Counted from the stretch's first letter, positions 17,535 to 27,021 are shown. The stretch: DNA of 64,000 bases from Achromobacter insolitus (GCF_002209555.1 NZ_NJIF01000006.1:186001-250000), one strand, 5' to 3'. Translations and numbers: made by a program. Notes: a model not told the origin generated them from the letters alone.

Positions 17535-18899
17535 ATGCCCAAGACCATTACCATCCACCGCCAGGAATCCGTCCGCGCCGCCGCCGAGAGTTGCGTGCAT
17601 TTCGGCTTCTGCACCGCAGTCTGCCCGACCTATGTGCTCGATGGCGAAGAGCTTGACTCGCCCCGCGGCCGAATCGCATTGGCCCGCGAGATGCTGGACA
17701 GCAATGATGCGCCCAGTCCCGCCGCCGTGCGGCATCTGGACCGCTGCCTGTCCTGCCTGTCATGCGAGACCACTTGCGCGGCCGGCGTCTCGTACCACGC
17801 CATCATCGACGGCGCGCGCGAACACATCGAGAAAGCCAAGGTTCGTCCGCTGACACAGCGTTTGCTGCGCACTGCGCTGGCTCGCATCCTGACGACGCCC
17901 ACGTTGCTGCGCCCCGCCGCGGCCATGGGCCGCTTGCTGCGCGGCGCCATGGGCCGCCTGGGCGGGCCGCTGGGCGCCTTGGCCTCGCTGTCCGCCGCCC
18001 CCGCCCTCGCAGCGCTCGCACCGCGAACCGTAGCGGCCCCGCAGCCGCCCGCCAACCCGACGCGCCGCGTGGCGCTGCTGGACGGCTGTGCCCAATCTGT
18101 GCTCGGCGCCGAAATCAATGCTTCCGCCACACGCCTGCTCACGCGCGCGGGCATCGAGGTCGTCAACGTGCCCGGCGTACAGTGCTGCGGCGCGCTCGAA
18201 CTGCACATGGGACGGCGCGAGGCCGCCACCCGGCATATGGAACAGGCGGTCCGCAGTTGGTCGGCCGCGTTGGAAGCCGGACACATCGACAGCATCATCA
18301 GCACCACTTCAGGCTGCGGTTCGGTGATAAAGCGCTATGAGGAATTGCTGTCAGACCGTCCTGCCCTCTCGGCCCAGGTACGCAGAGTGGTCGAAGCCAC
18401 CCAGGACATCACGCAGATTGCCGCCGGCCTGCCGCTGACCGCCACCGGCGCGGCGCTACGCCTGGCCGTTGCTTATCACGACTCCTGTTCGCTCAAGCAT
18501 GGCCTCAAGATCGAGCGGCCGCCGCGCAGAGCGCTGGGCAAGCTGGGGATCGAGGTGCGCGACATCGCGGAATCGCATCTGTGCTGTGGCTCGGCAGGCA
18601 CCTACAACATCCTCGAACCCGCCATTTCAGACCGCCTGGGACAACGCAAGGCGGCCCACGCCTCGGCCAGCCAGCCAGACGTAATCGCCGCCGGCAACAT
18701 GGGATGCCTCGTGCAGATCTCGCGCTACACGCCAGTGCCCGTAGCCCATACGGTCCAGTTACTGGACTGGGCCACGGGCGGCCCGCCCCCCCGCGGCCTG
18801 GAGAACTTCCAGCCCCCGCCGCCGCTGGCGGCAGACGCTCCAACGCCGGCGGCCACGCCGGTTCCAACAACCGCCGGCAGCGGCGATCTTCTGTGGTGA
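17535..18899 (+). CDS. GlcF-like iron-sulfur oxidoreductase subunit
   Basis: 454 residues, the layout of glycolate oxidase Fe-S subunit GlcF. A ferredoxin-like N-terminus is followed by two CCG domains (VQCCGALE and HLCCGSAG). The second cluster motif is complete: Cys71, Cys74, Cys77 and Cys81. The first is not. GlcF normally reads CVHCGFC, but here it is Cys20-V-H-Phe23-G-F-Cys26 with Cys30 before Pro, so one ligand is lost by what could be a single base change (TGC to TTC). It is followed after 7 bases by a VAO-type flavoprotein and should pass that protein's electrons toward the quinone pool. A Pro/Ala-rich tail of about 35 residues is unusual. Confidence 0.83.
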   Translation: MPKTITIHRQESVRAAAESCVHFGFCTAVCPTYVLDGEELDSPRGRIALAREMLDSNDAPSPAAVRHLDRCLSCLSCETTCAAGVSYHAIIDGAREHIEKAKVRPLTQRLLRTALARILTTPTLLRPAAAMGRLLRGAMGRLGGPLGALASLSAAPALAALAPRTVAAPQPPANPTRRVALLDGCAQSVLGAEINASATRLLTRAGIEVVNVPGVQCCGALELHMGRREAATRHMEQAVRSWSAALEAGHIDSIISTTSGCGSVIKRYEELLSDRPALSAQVRRVVEATQDITQIAAGLPLTATGAALRLAVAYHDSCSLKHGLKIERPPRRALGKLGIEVRDIAESHLCCGSAGTYNILEPAISDRLGQRKAAHASASQPDVIAAGNMGCLVQISRYTPVPVAHTVQLLDWATGGPPPRGLENFQPPPPLAADAPTPAATPVPTTAGSGDLLW

Positions 18900-18906
18900 A
18901 CGACGA

Positions 18907-20433
18907 ATGCCCTCCAATGACCCTATCGTAGATTTCGCCAATGCGGCCGCGGCCGAGCTAGGCGCGGACGCCATCACATTGGGCGAGGACGTCCTCGGCC
19001 GTTACGGCGAACATACGCTGCCCGGCGCCGACGTGCGGCCCGGGGCGGTCGCCTACCCGGACTCGACCGAGGCGGTGCAGACGCTGGTGCGACTGGCGAA
19101 TCGCTTCCGGGTTCAGCTCTATCCCATCAGCAATGGCCAGAACATCGGCCTGGGCACCCGCTCGCCCATTCGTCCCGGCCAGGTGGTGGTGGACATGGGA
19201 CGACGCATGAACCGCATCCTGGAAGTCAACGAAACGCTGGGCTATTGCGTGCTTGAGCCCGGTGTGAGTTTTCGCGCCATGCACGACGAGTTGCGACGCC
19301 GGGAAAGCAAGCTGATGATCTCGCCGACGGCAGGCCCCTCGCAGGGCAGCATCCTCGCAAACGCGCTGGACAAAGGCGGCGGCAGCGGCGCCTACGCCGA
19401 TCACTTCGGCATGAGCTGCGGCATGGAGGTCGTGCTGGGAAATGGCGACGTGATCCGCACTGGCGACGGCAGCCTGACCGGTTCCTCGCATCCCAACTGG
19501 CATGTTTCCAAATACAGCTTCGGCCCGACACTGGACGGCTTGTTCTCTCAATCCAACTTCGGCATCGTTACCCGCATGGGCATGTGGCTCATGCCCCGAC
19601 CGCCGCATATCGAACCCTTCTTCTTCACCTTCCCCGACGACGAAGATCTGGGCGAGATCGTTGAACGCATCCGCCCGCTGAAGCTGAGCAATTTTGTACC
19701 GACGCTGATCCGCGCCACCAATGACCTGTATCTCCTGTCCTCGGCGGCCACCCATCCGGAATATGCAGCCAACGGGGGCAAGCGCGCGCTGTCCGACGAA
19801 GGCCGTGCCGCCCTGAGACGGCAGTATGGCCTGGGATCGTGGACCGTATCGGGGGCTGTGTACGGCGCCAGCCGCGCCGCCGTCCAGCCGCAGATCGACC
19901 GCATCGCCCAGCACTTCCTGGCCTCGGGCAAAGGACGCCAGATCCCCATGGAGGAAGCGGAAGACATCGGCCCGCTGCACATCGCCATCAATTCCAACAC
20001 CGGCGTGCCGACCGACAGCGAATTGAAGATGCTGGGCTGGCGTCCGGGCGGCGGCGCGATCTGGCTGTCGGCGGGATCGCCTGTCGCTGGTGACATCGTC
20101 AACGCCCTGCAGGCGCAGGCGCGCAGCATTTGCCAGGACCACGGGCTGGAGTACCTGTTGTCCAACGTGTGCGGCGCGCGATTCGCCCGCGCCATCCACG
20201 CGATCATCTACAACCGCGAAGACCCCGACGAGGCCGCCCGCGCGGACGCCTGCTACCGGGCGCTGGGCAAGCTGTTCGCCGATCGCGGCATCTTCGTGGG
20301 CCGCGCACCCACCATGTACCACGGGTTCCACCAGGCCCAACGCATGCCGGAAGTGGTGCGCGCCTGCGCGTCGATCAAATCCGCCCTGGACCCGAACGGG
20401 GTCATCGCTCCTGGCAAATACGGCATCGAATGA
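18907..20433 (+). CDS. FAD-linked oxidoreductase of the VAO / 4-cresol dehydrogenase group
   Basis: 508 residues. The N-terminal PCMH-type FAD-binding domain (about 45-225) carries LYPISNGQNIGLGTRSP and ISPTAGPSQGSILANALDKG; the C-terminal cap follows. The spacing and the GNGDVIRTG and YSFGPTLDGLFSQSNFGIVT stretches resemble p-cresol methylhydroxylase and vanillyl-alcohol oxidase, which oxidise para-substituted phenols or aromatic alcohols. The usual c-type cytochrome partner of cresol methylhydroxylase is absent; a GlcF-like Fe-S protein is the partner instead. I infer an aromatic or hydroxyacid dehydrogenase. Confidence 0.82.
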   Translation: MPSNDPIVDFANAAAAELGADAITLGEDVLGRYGEHTLPGADVRPGAVAYPDSTEAVQTLVRLANRFRVQLYPISNGQNIGLGTRSPIRPGQVVVDMGRRMNRILEVNETLGYCVLEPGVSFRAMHDELRRRESKLMISPTAGPSQGSILANALDKGGGSGAYADHFGMSCGMEVVLGNGDVIRTGDGSLTGSSHPNWHVSKYSFGPTLDGLFSQSNFGIVTRMGMWLMPRPPHIEPFFFTFPDDEDLGEIVERIRPLKLSNFVPTLIRATNDLYLLSSAATHPEYAANGGKRALSDEGRAALRRQYGLGSWTVSGAVYGASRAAVQPQIDRIAQHFLASGKGRQIPMEEAEDIGPLHIAINSNTGVPTDSELKMLGWRPGGGAIWLSAGSPVAGDIVNALQAQARSICQDHGLEYLLSNVCGARFARAIHAIIYNREDPDEAARADACYRALGKLFADRGIFVGRAPTMYHGFHQAQRMPEVVRACASIKSALDPNGVIAPGKYGIE

Positions 20434-20441
20434 GGTGGGGT

Positions 20442-20465
20442 GCCCGGGATCGCAGCATCCCGGGC
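20442..20465. repeat. GC-rich stem-loop after the flavoprotein gene
   Basis: Perfect 9-bp arms GCCCGGGAT / ATCCCGGGC with a 6-base loop begin 8 bases after the stop codon. No T-run follows. It resembles the stem-loop at 2873-2894 in position and composition. Confidence 0.6.
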
Positions 20466-20624
20466 GCGCGGGCCGGGGCGCACCTTTGAATGCACATGTG
20501 ACAGATGCCGTCAGGCAAAATAGCTGAACGTTTCACTCCAAACAGAGCCCGGTGAGACCTGGAGATGAGAGTGATTTCGCGCATGCCTGGCCCTTCTCCA
20601 TGGTGTATGATTCACCTCTTTCTT

Positions 20625-20643
20625 GCGAATGCGAATTACTTTC
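20625..20643. promoter_or_regulatory. candidate Fur box ahead of the FecI-like sigma factor
   Basis: GCGAATGCGAATTACTTTC matches the Fur consensus at 12 of 19 positions and keeps the AATG-nn-AAT repeat. It lies about 50 bases ahead of the sigma-factor start, the expected place for iron repression of a FecI system. Confidence 0.5.
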
Positions 20644-20693
20644 GTTCGCAGCACCTAGACAGAGGGGCCCCACCGCCGCGGGCTTGAACAGGA

Positions 20694-21221
20694 ATGAAGG
20701 CTGACGGATACGGTGCGGCACCGTCGATGGACGTGATCTACGGCGATCACCACGAATGGCTCCAAGGGTGGCTGCGACGCCGTCTGGGCAATGCGGCGGA
20801 CGCCGCCGACCTGGCCCATGACGCCTTCCTGCGCCTGCTCAGCAAGCCGGCCTCGCAGGGATTCAAGAGTTTCCCGGAAGCGCGCGGCTATTTGCGCGCC
20901 ATGGCCAATGGCTTATGCGCCGACTTATGGCGCCGCCGTGAAGTCGAACAGGCATGGCTGGACACACTGGCCGCGCGCCCCGAATCGTTCGAGCCCTCTC
21001 CCGAGCAGCGCGCGTTGATCATCGAAGCGTTGATGGAGATCGGCACGCTGCTGAGCCGCTTGCCGCACAAGGCCGCCACCGCCTTCATCATGGCACAGGT
21101 GGACGGCGTGCCTTACCGCGACATCGCCCAGACGCTCGGTGTGTCGGAACGCATGATCCAGAAGTACATTGCTCAAGGCATGTTGCAGTGCGCATTGATC
21201 GATGCGGGGCTGGGCAGGTAG
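20694..21221 (+). CDS. FecI-like ECF sigma factor
   Basis: 175 residues. Sigma region 2 spans about residues 14-80 (ADLAHDAFLRLL, YLRAMANGLCADLWRRREVEQ) and region 4 about 110-168 (VPYRDIAQTLGVSERMIQKYIAQGM). This is the pattern of iron-starvation sigma factors. A FecR-like anti-sigma gene starts 4 bases later and a STN-bearing TonB receptor follows, giving the classic cell-surface signalling set. The start may instead be the ATG at 20727; no clear ribosome site separates the two. Confidence 0.9.
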   Translation: MKADGYGAAPSMDVIYGDHHEWLQGWLRRRLGNAADAADLAHDAFLRLLSKPASQGFKSFPEARGYLRAMANGLCADLWRRREVEQAWLDTLAARPESFEPSPEQRALIIEALMEIGTLLSRLPHKAATAFIMAQVDGVPYRDIAQTLGVSERMIQKYIAQGMLQCALIDAGLGR

Positions 21222-21225
21222 ACGG

Positions 21226-22254
21226 ATGGGGCTGCCGTCAAGAAACCTGCCGGCCGACAGCGGCGCCGCGCCCTCGTCGGGAAGCGCGCTGAAAGCCGAT
21301 TTCGACAGCCTGCAACAGGCCGCCGATTGGTTTGCCTTGCTGCGCGCGGATGGCGTGACCGATCAGGACCGGACCGCATGGCAGGCCTGGCTGCGCGAAC
21401 GTGCCGAGCATGCGACCGCGTGGCGTCACATCGAAGCCGTCAGCCAGCGGTTCGAGCCGCTGCGTCCAGGCGGGGCCAAGGCTGCGCTGGCAGGCGCAGC
21501 CGTGGCGCGCAAGGGCGCGCTGAAGCGGCGCCAACTGCTGGGCAGCAGCGCCATCGCCCTCGGCACGAGCGTATTGGGCTGGCTGGGGTGGCGCTATACA
21601 CCGCTGCGCGATCAGGCGCTGGCGTTTACGGCAGACTACGCCACGGGCACGGGAGAGCGGCGCGCCCTGCTGCTGGCAGACGGATCGAGAATATGGTTGA
21701 ACGCCCGAAGCGCGCTGGACGTTGATTACCGCGACTCGGCGCGGTGTTTGATACTGCGGGCGGGCGAGATCCTGGTCGAAACGGCACGTGACCGCGCGCA
21801 ACGGCCGTTCTATGTCGAATCCCGCTTTGGACACATGCAGGCATTGGGCACGCGCTTCAGCGTGCGCCAGACGGAAAGCCAGATCCAGCTGGACGTCTAC
21901 GACGGCGAAGTGGCGGTACGCAACCACGCCGGCGCGTCGGTGAATGTAACGGCAGGCGGCCAAGCCCGCTTCGACGCCGACCTCATCGTGTCCACCGCGA
22001 GCGCCGACCCCGCCCGCGAAGCGTGGAGCCGAGGCGTGGTGGTCGCCGACAACCTGCCCCTGAAAGTGCTCGTCAATGAACTCGGGCGCTACCGCAAGGG
22101 CTATCTGGGCGTGGCGCCGGAAGTCGCCGACCTGCTCGTCATGGGCGTATTCCCCGCCGACGACTCCGACCGCGCGTTGGACATGCTGGAACGCAATCTG
22201 CCCGTGCGCGTGCAAAGGCCGCTGCCGTGGTGGACATCGATCGTCGCGCGCTGA
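21226..22254 (+). CDS. FecR-like anti-sigma regulator
   Basis: 342 residues. The N-terminal FecR domain (about 28-75, with ADWFALLRADGVTD and WQAWL) faces the cytoplasm and holds the sigma factor. One membrane span lies at about 103-122, and a periplasmic part follows with the conserved FecR core (LLADGSRIWLNARS, FYVESRFGHMQALGTRF). ATG at 21226 is 4 bases after the sigma-factor stop with AGG ahead; the frame also reaches back to 21202, which would overlap the sigma gene. Confidence 0.9.
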   Translation: MGLPSRNLPADSGAAPSSGSALKADFDSLQQAADWFALLRADGVTDQDRTAWQAWLRERAEHATAWRHIEAVSQRFEPLRPGGAKAALAGAAVARKGALKRRQLLGSSAIALGTSVLGWLGWRYTPLRDQALAFTADYATGTGERRALLLADGSRIWLNARSALDVDYRDSARCLILRAGEILVETARDRAQRPFYVESRFGHMQALGTRFSVRQTESQIQLDVYDGEVAVRNHAGASVNVTAGGQARFDADLIVSTASADPAREAWSRGVVVADNLPLKVLVNELGRYRKGYLGVAPEVADLLVMGVFPADDSDRALDMLERNLPVRVQRPLPWWTSIVAR

Positions 22255-22385
22255 CAAGATTTTTTTTGAAAATCAGTTCGGGTTTTTGAATCTCATCCGA
22301 TTTACGGAATGAGAGAAGATCAGATCGACGCGTCGATGACCTCCCTCTCGCTGCCCACCACCACGCCTTGAGGGACTTCCGCCTT

Positions 22386-24866
22386 ATGCTTCGCCGCCGT
22401 ACCCGCTTCTGCGCCGACCGCGCGCCCAACACTACCCCGCGTCTTGCTGTGCGGCCCCTGGCGCTCACACTGCACCTGGCCGTTGCCGGCCTGATCGGCG
22501 GCGCGGCGGCCTGGGCGCCGACGGCGCAGGCACAAGCCAACGAGGTCCGCGACTACGCCATCCCGGCCGGGCCCTTGACCGCCGCACTGAATCAACTGGC
22601 CGCGGACGCCGGCGTATTCCTGACCGCGCCCGGCGCGCTCACGCAAGGCAAGACCACCGCCGGCCTGCAAGGCCGCTACCACGTGCAGCCCGCCTTTCAG
22701 ACGCTGCTCCTGGGTTCCGGCCTGCAAGCCGTCCGGCAGGCAGACAACACGTACACGCTGCGCGCGGATGGCGCCAACGCGAATGCGGCGACAGTTCTGG
22801 AACCGGTCGCCGTGTTCGGCGACTTCGACGCCCCCGCCAGCGAAGGCACAGGCAGCTACACGGTGCCGGTCAGCAGCACCGCGACGAAGATGAATCTGTC
22901 CATCAAGGAAACGCCGCAGTCGATCAGCATAATCACTCGGCAGCAGATCGAGGATCAGCAGCTCAACAGCATGACCGCCGTGCTGAATCAGACGCCGGGC
23001 ATCACCATGTCGCAGGACGGCGGCGAACGCTTCAACATCTATTCGCGCGGCAGCGCCATGGATACCTATCAATTGGATGGCGTGACCACCACCCAGGTGA
23101 ACCAGTCGCGCACCATGCCCAGCACGTTGCTCGACATGGCGCTGTACGACCGCGTGGAAGTGGTGCGCGGCGCCACCGGCCTGATGACGGGCGCCGGCAG
23201 CCCGAGCGGTACCGTCAACCTGATCCGCAAGCGGCCCACGCACGAATTCCAGGCTTACGCACAGGTGGGAGCCGGCTCATGGGACCTGTATCGCGCTGAA
23301 GCCGATATCTCGGGCCCCTTGGGCAGCAACGGGAAATTGCGTGGCCGACTGGTGGCCGCGAAGCAGGACAACCATACTTTCATGGACGCCTACACCCAGG
23401 ACAAGGACGTCCTGTACGGCGTGGTCGAAGCCGACCTGACGGATACCACGCTGCTGCGTTTCGGCATCGACCACCAGCGGTACAAGGCGACGGGCGCGCC
23501 CGGTGTCCCCTTGATCTTCACCAATGGCCAGCAGACGGACTTCACGCGCTCGACGAGTTCGGGCGCGCGCTGGATGTACGACGAGTTCAAGACCACCAAT
23601 TACACCGCGGCCTTCGAACAGGCCTTGGCGCATGACTGGCAGTTCAAGGTCGCCGCCAACTACATGGACGTGGAACGTTCCAATTTGAACGGCTCGTATC
23701 GGGTAGGGTCGGGCCGCTCATTCCTGGACCAGGCCACGGGCAACGCGGGCATGCTGGCCTACCGGGCTGGCGCGACGCAAACCCAGACCGGCGTGGACGT
23801 CACGATCCAGGGTCCCTTCGAGCTGGGCGGACGGACGCATGAATTCATTGCGGGCTTCAACTTCCAGAACTACGAGAACAAGCACAAAGGCTGGGACGTG
23901 GGCGTCTCCACGGTCGATTTCTACACCTGGGGCAACAACATGGCGAGGCCGGGCGACACCGGCACCGTAGGTGAGATCTTCAATGTGAAGTCGCGCCAGA
24001 GCGGCAGCTATGCCGCATTCCGCCTTAACCCCATCGATGACGTGCATCTGATTCTGGGCGCGCGGCGGTCCGACTACAACTACGATTATCACTATGAGAG
24101 CCCGACCGACAATTTCCTGCAAACCTACACCATGCGCGCGCGCGGTGAGATCACTCCCTACGCCGGCATCGTCTACGACCTGACGCCCGAGCAATCGGTC
24201 TACGCCAGCTACACCGACATCTTCCAGCCGCAATCCTCCCAGGACCGCAATGGCAACGTACTCGACCCCATCGTGGGCAAGAACTATGAGATGGGCTGGA
24301 AAGGGGAATTCCTTAACGGTCGCCTGAATACCAGCGTGGCGATATACCGGTCCCAGAAGGACAACGTCGCTGAGCTGGATCCGGGCTACACGGTACCGGG
24401 TACGGAAAACGCGGCGTACCGCGCGGCCAAAGGCGCCAGAACGACAGGTATCGACCTGGAAGTGGCCGGTGAAATCCGGCCGGGCTGGAACATGCATGCG
24501 GGCTTCAGCCACGCAAAAAGCGAAGACGCGCAAGGCGCGCAATTGCTGACCCAGCTGCCGGTCAACACATTGCGCCTGTGGACCACGTACCGGCTGGGCG
24601 GAACCTGGAACGGGCTGACGGTAGGTGGCGGCCTGGACTGGACGTCGAAGACTTCGTTGTACTTCAGCCGCTATGACAGCACGGTCAAGCAGGACGCGTA
24701 CACGGTGGTCAACCTGATGGCGCGCTACCAGTTCAACAAGAAGCTGGCGGCAACGTTGAACGTCAATAACCTGTTCGACAAATCCTACTACCAGGGCATC
24801 GGCGGCAGCTACGGGCATTACGGCTCGCCACGGTTCGCGAGCGTGACGCTGCGCTACGATTTTTGA
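22386..24866 (+). CDS. TonB-dependent siderophore receptor with signalling (STN) domain
   Basis: 826 residues from the ATG at 22386, chosen over an upstream TTG because GAGGGA precedes it. A long basic signal peptide ends near AQAQA. A STN/secretin-type signalling domain follows at about 50-125 (YAIPAGPLTAALNQLA, YHVQPAFQTLLLGSGL). The plug starts near 160 (IKETPQSISIITRQQIED), and the beta-barrel ends in the aromatic terminus LRYDF. The STN domain and the neighbouring FecI/FecR genes mark it as a FpvA/FoxA-type receptor that senses its own ferric siderophore. The siderophore cannot be named from sequence. Confidence 0.92.
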   Translation: MLRRRTRFCADRAPNTTPRLAVRPLALTLHLAVAGLIGGAAAWAPTAQAQANEVRDYAIPAGPLTAALNQLAADAGVFLTAPGALTQGKTTAGLQGRYHVQPAFQTLLLGSGLQAVRQADNTYTLRADGANANAATVLEPVAVFGDFDAPASEGTGSYTVPVSSTATKMNLSIKETPQSISIITRQQIEDQQLNSMTAVLNQTPGITMSQDGGERFNIYSRGSAMDTYQLDGVTTTQVNQSRTMPSTLLDMALYDRVEVVRGATGLMTGAGSPSGTVNLIRKRPTHEFQAYAQVGAGSWDLYRAEADISGPLGSNGKLRGRLVAAKQDNHTFMDAYTQDKDVLYGVVEADLTDTTLLRFGIDHQRYKATGAPGVPLIFTNGQQTDFTRSTSSGARWMYDEFKTTNYTAAFEQALAHDWQFKVAANYMDVERSNLNGSYRVGSGRSFLDQATGNAGMLAYRAGATQTQTGVDVTIQGPFELGGRTHEFIAGFNFQNYENKHKGWDVGVSTVDFYTWGNNMARPGDTGTVGEIFNVKSRQSGSYAAFRLNPIDDVHLILGARRSDYNYDYHYESPTDNFLQTYTMRARGEITPYAGIVYDLTPEQSVYASYTDIFQPQSSQDRNGNVLDPIVGKNYEMGWKGEFLNGRLNTSVAIYRSQKDNVAELDPGYTVPGTENAAYRAAKGARTTGIDLEVAGEIRPGWNMHAGFSHAKSEDAQGAQLLTQLPVNTLRLWTTYRLGGTWNGLTVGGGLDWTSKTSLYFSRYDSTVKQDAYTVVNLMARYQFNKKLAATLNVNNLFDKSYYQGIGGSYGHYGSPRFASVTLRYDF

Positions 24867-24895
24867 CCGGCCGGGACGTCCTGAGCGCTCCTTCT

Positions 24896-25987
24896 CTAGT
24901 CCGTGCAGGGCGGAATGATCTTCCGCTCCATCAGCACCTTCAGCCAGTGCTTGACGCAAGCCTCTGTGTCGTAGGTCTGGGTGAAGCCGGCCTGCTTGAT
25001 CTTCACCGTGCTGACAAAGGCCGGCGGCGGCGGCGCCTTCAGGCCGTAGCCGAACCGGGCGTCGGCGGAGTAATGGGATTCGCCCAGGATTTGGGCCATG
25101 GTCAGGGGCCGCAAGCTATGCTGCTTGACGATATCGTCCCACAGCCTCGCGCGGGTGGGCAGATACTCGGCCAGGCGGACGGGGCGGTCCGGGCCCGTTT
25201 CGACGCGCAAGAACTCTGCAAGCGACGGCCACAGGTCGCACCAACTGAAGACCTCGCCATTCGTGAGGTTGAAGTGTTCGTTCCAGGATTGCGGATTCTC
25301 CGCGGTCCAGACGCCCGCATCGCCGATGAGACGCACATCCACGGCTTCGCGCGGATAGGATATGTGACCGGGATAGCCGAACGGCTTGCCCTCGGCGCGG
25401 CATATCGCCGCATAGACACCGATGACCGGTACGGTATTCATGGCTACGCCCACGTTCGGACCGACCACGATCGTGGGACGGAATATCGTCCAGCCGAAGC
25501 CGCAGCGCGCCGCTGTTTCGCGGATGTAGTCTTCCTGGAACCAATACGAGTTCGGATGGTTGTCCCGGGGCTGGCGCTCGCGGGCGGGAACGCGGATGGG
25601 GTGCAGGTGTACGCCATAGGCCTTGGTGCCCTGCAGTACCGTGACATGGCGCAGACTACCGGTGCGGGTCAGCGGGTCGATCACGTTCCTGATCATGCTG
25701 AGGTTGGTGGCCATCTGCTCCGGATCCTGCCAGCCCGCAATGAGGCCGGGCTTTTCATAGACGGCCGCATAGAACACATGCGTGACTTGCGGCAAGGACT
25801 CGAAGGCGCGGCGGCAGGCGTCGGCGTCCTGCAGGTCCAACTGCAGATGGGTGAACGGCCGTTGGCTGAAGATCTCCGGACGACGTCGGGAGACGGCGAC
25901 GACGTCCCAGCCGGCGTTCAGGAAGGAGTCGATGGCAGCGGAGCCAACCAGCCCGCTGGCGCCAGTGACGATAACGGTTCGCGACAT
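24896..25987 (-). CDS. PRISE-type SDR (progesterone 5-beta-reductase / iridoid synthase-like)
   Basis: 363-residue extended SDR. TGASGLVG at 8-15 binds the cofactor. The catalytic pair is not YxxxK: LQGTKAYG supplies Lys122 and PNSYWFQED supplies Tyr148, the arrangement of the PRISE group, which reduces 1,4-enones and related activated alkenes. It is the last gene of the AtuA operon, 7 bases after the Bug receptor. Enone reduction is inferred from the motif pair; other carbonyl chemistry is possible. Confidence 0.78.
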   Translation of the reverse strand: MSRTVIVTGASGLVGSAAIDSFLNAGWDVVAVSRRRPEIFSQRPFTHLQLDLQDADACRRAFESLPQVTHVFYAAVYEKPGLIAGWQDPEQMATNLSMIRNVIDPLTRTGSLRHVTVLQGTKAYGVHLHPIRVPARERQPRDNHPNSYWFQEDYIRETAARCGFGWTIFRPTIVVGPNVGVAMNTVPVIGVYAAICRAEGKPFGYPGHISYPREAVDVRLIGDAGVWTAENPQSWNEHFNLTNGEVFSWCDLWPSLAEFLRVETGPDRPVRLAEYLPTRARLWDDIVKQHSLRPLTMAQILGESHYSADARFGYGLKAPPPPAFVSTVKIKQAGFTQTYDTEACVKHWLKVLMERKIIPPCTD

Positions 25988-25994
25988 GATTCCC

Positions 25995-26966
25995 TCAGTC
26001 CATCACAAGGTTGATCTGCTTGAACAGCTCCTTGAAGCGCACGTACTCATCCGCCATGCGCTTGCCGAAGGCCGCCCGGCTGTCCGCGGACGGCACAATG
26101 CCCAGGCCGGCGAACTTTTCTTGCGTTTCTGGAGTATTCACCGCCTTGATGATCTCGTCGTGGAGGCGATCCAGGATGGCCTGCGGCGTACCGGCGGGCG
26201 CCACGATTCCGTACCAGGCGACGCTTTCGGCGCCCGGCAGGCCGGCTTCGCCAACGGTGGGCACATCCGGCAGCAGCGGCGAACGTTTGGTGTCCGCCAC
26301 GGCCAGGGCGCGCAGCTGGCCGGACTTGACGAACGACAGGATGGGCGGAACGCCGCTGATGACCATTTGGGTGCGCCCGCCCAGGGTGTCGGTAATGGCA
26401 TCGCTATTGCCCTTGTAGGGCACATGCAGGATTTCGGTCTTGGACAAGTGCTGGAACAACTCGCCTGCGATATGGCCGCTGGTGCCAACGCCCGCCGAGG
26501 CGTAATTGACCTTGTTAGGATTGGCCTTGATGTAGGCAATCAGTTCCTTCAGGTTCGTCACCGGAATCGACGCGTTGACCAGGATGACGTTCGGTCCCGT
26601 AGCCACCAGGGCTACGGGCGCCAGGTCTTTGAGCGGGTCATAGGGCATCTTGCTGCGGGCATTGGGATTGACGGTTATCGGCCCGGCCGAGGCGAAGCCG
26701 ATGGTGTAGCCATCCTTGGCGGACTTGGCGACAAGGTCGGTGCCCAGGTCGCCGCCGGCGCCTGGCTTGTTCTCGACGATCACCGGCTGGCCGAGTTGCT
26801 CGCCCAAAGGCTTGGCAACCAGGCGGGCAATGATGTCGATGGAGCTGCCCGGCCCAAAGGTGGCGATCAGGCGGATGGGACGCGCGGGATAGGAATCGGC
26901 GGCCTGTGCGCTCGTAACCGCGGCCAGGCACAGCGCCAGCCCGGCAATCAATCGGAAGAAAATCAT
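25995..26966 (-). CDS. Bug-family (TctC-like) periplasmic solute receptor
   Basis: 323 residues. The signal peptide MIFFRLIAGLALCLAAVTSA is followed by DSYPARPIRLIATFGPGSSID, where the usual PPGGSxD loop appears as GPGSSID. The ATG at 26964-26966 has GGAG 8 bases ahead; the open frame upstream of it lacks coding character. It is inside the AtuA operon and probably delivers that operon's substrate. Confidence 0.87.
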   Translation of the reverse strand: MIFFRLIAGLALCLAAVTSAQAADSYPARPIRLIATFGPGSSIDIIARLVAKPLGEQLGQPVIVENKPGAGGDLGTDLVAKSAKDGYTIGFASAGPITVNPNARSKMPYDPLKDLAPVALVATGPNVILVNASIPVTNLKELIAYIKANPNKVNYASAGVGTSGHIAGELFQHLSKTEILHVPYKGNSDAITDTLGGRTQMVISGVPPILSFVKSGQLRALAVADTKRSPLLPDVPTVGEAGLPGAESVAWYGIVAPAGTPQAILDRLHDEIIKAVNTPETQEKFAGLGIVPSADSRAAFGKRMADEYVRFKELFKQINLVMD

Positions 26967-27021
26967 GATGTTGTCTCCGGTATACGTGTTTTTTGCGTGA
27001 ATGGTGTGCGTGGGATGCAGG

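Noticed and set aside
22255-22385. FecI-type promoter ahead of the TonB receptor
   Set aside because: The gap is AT-rich but no convincing -35/-10 pattern of the iron-sigma class could be fixed, so none is listed.
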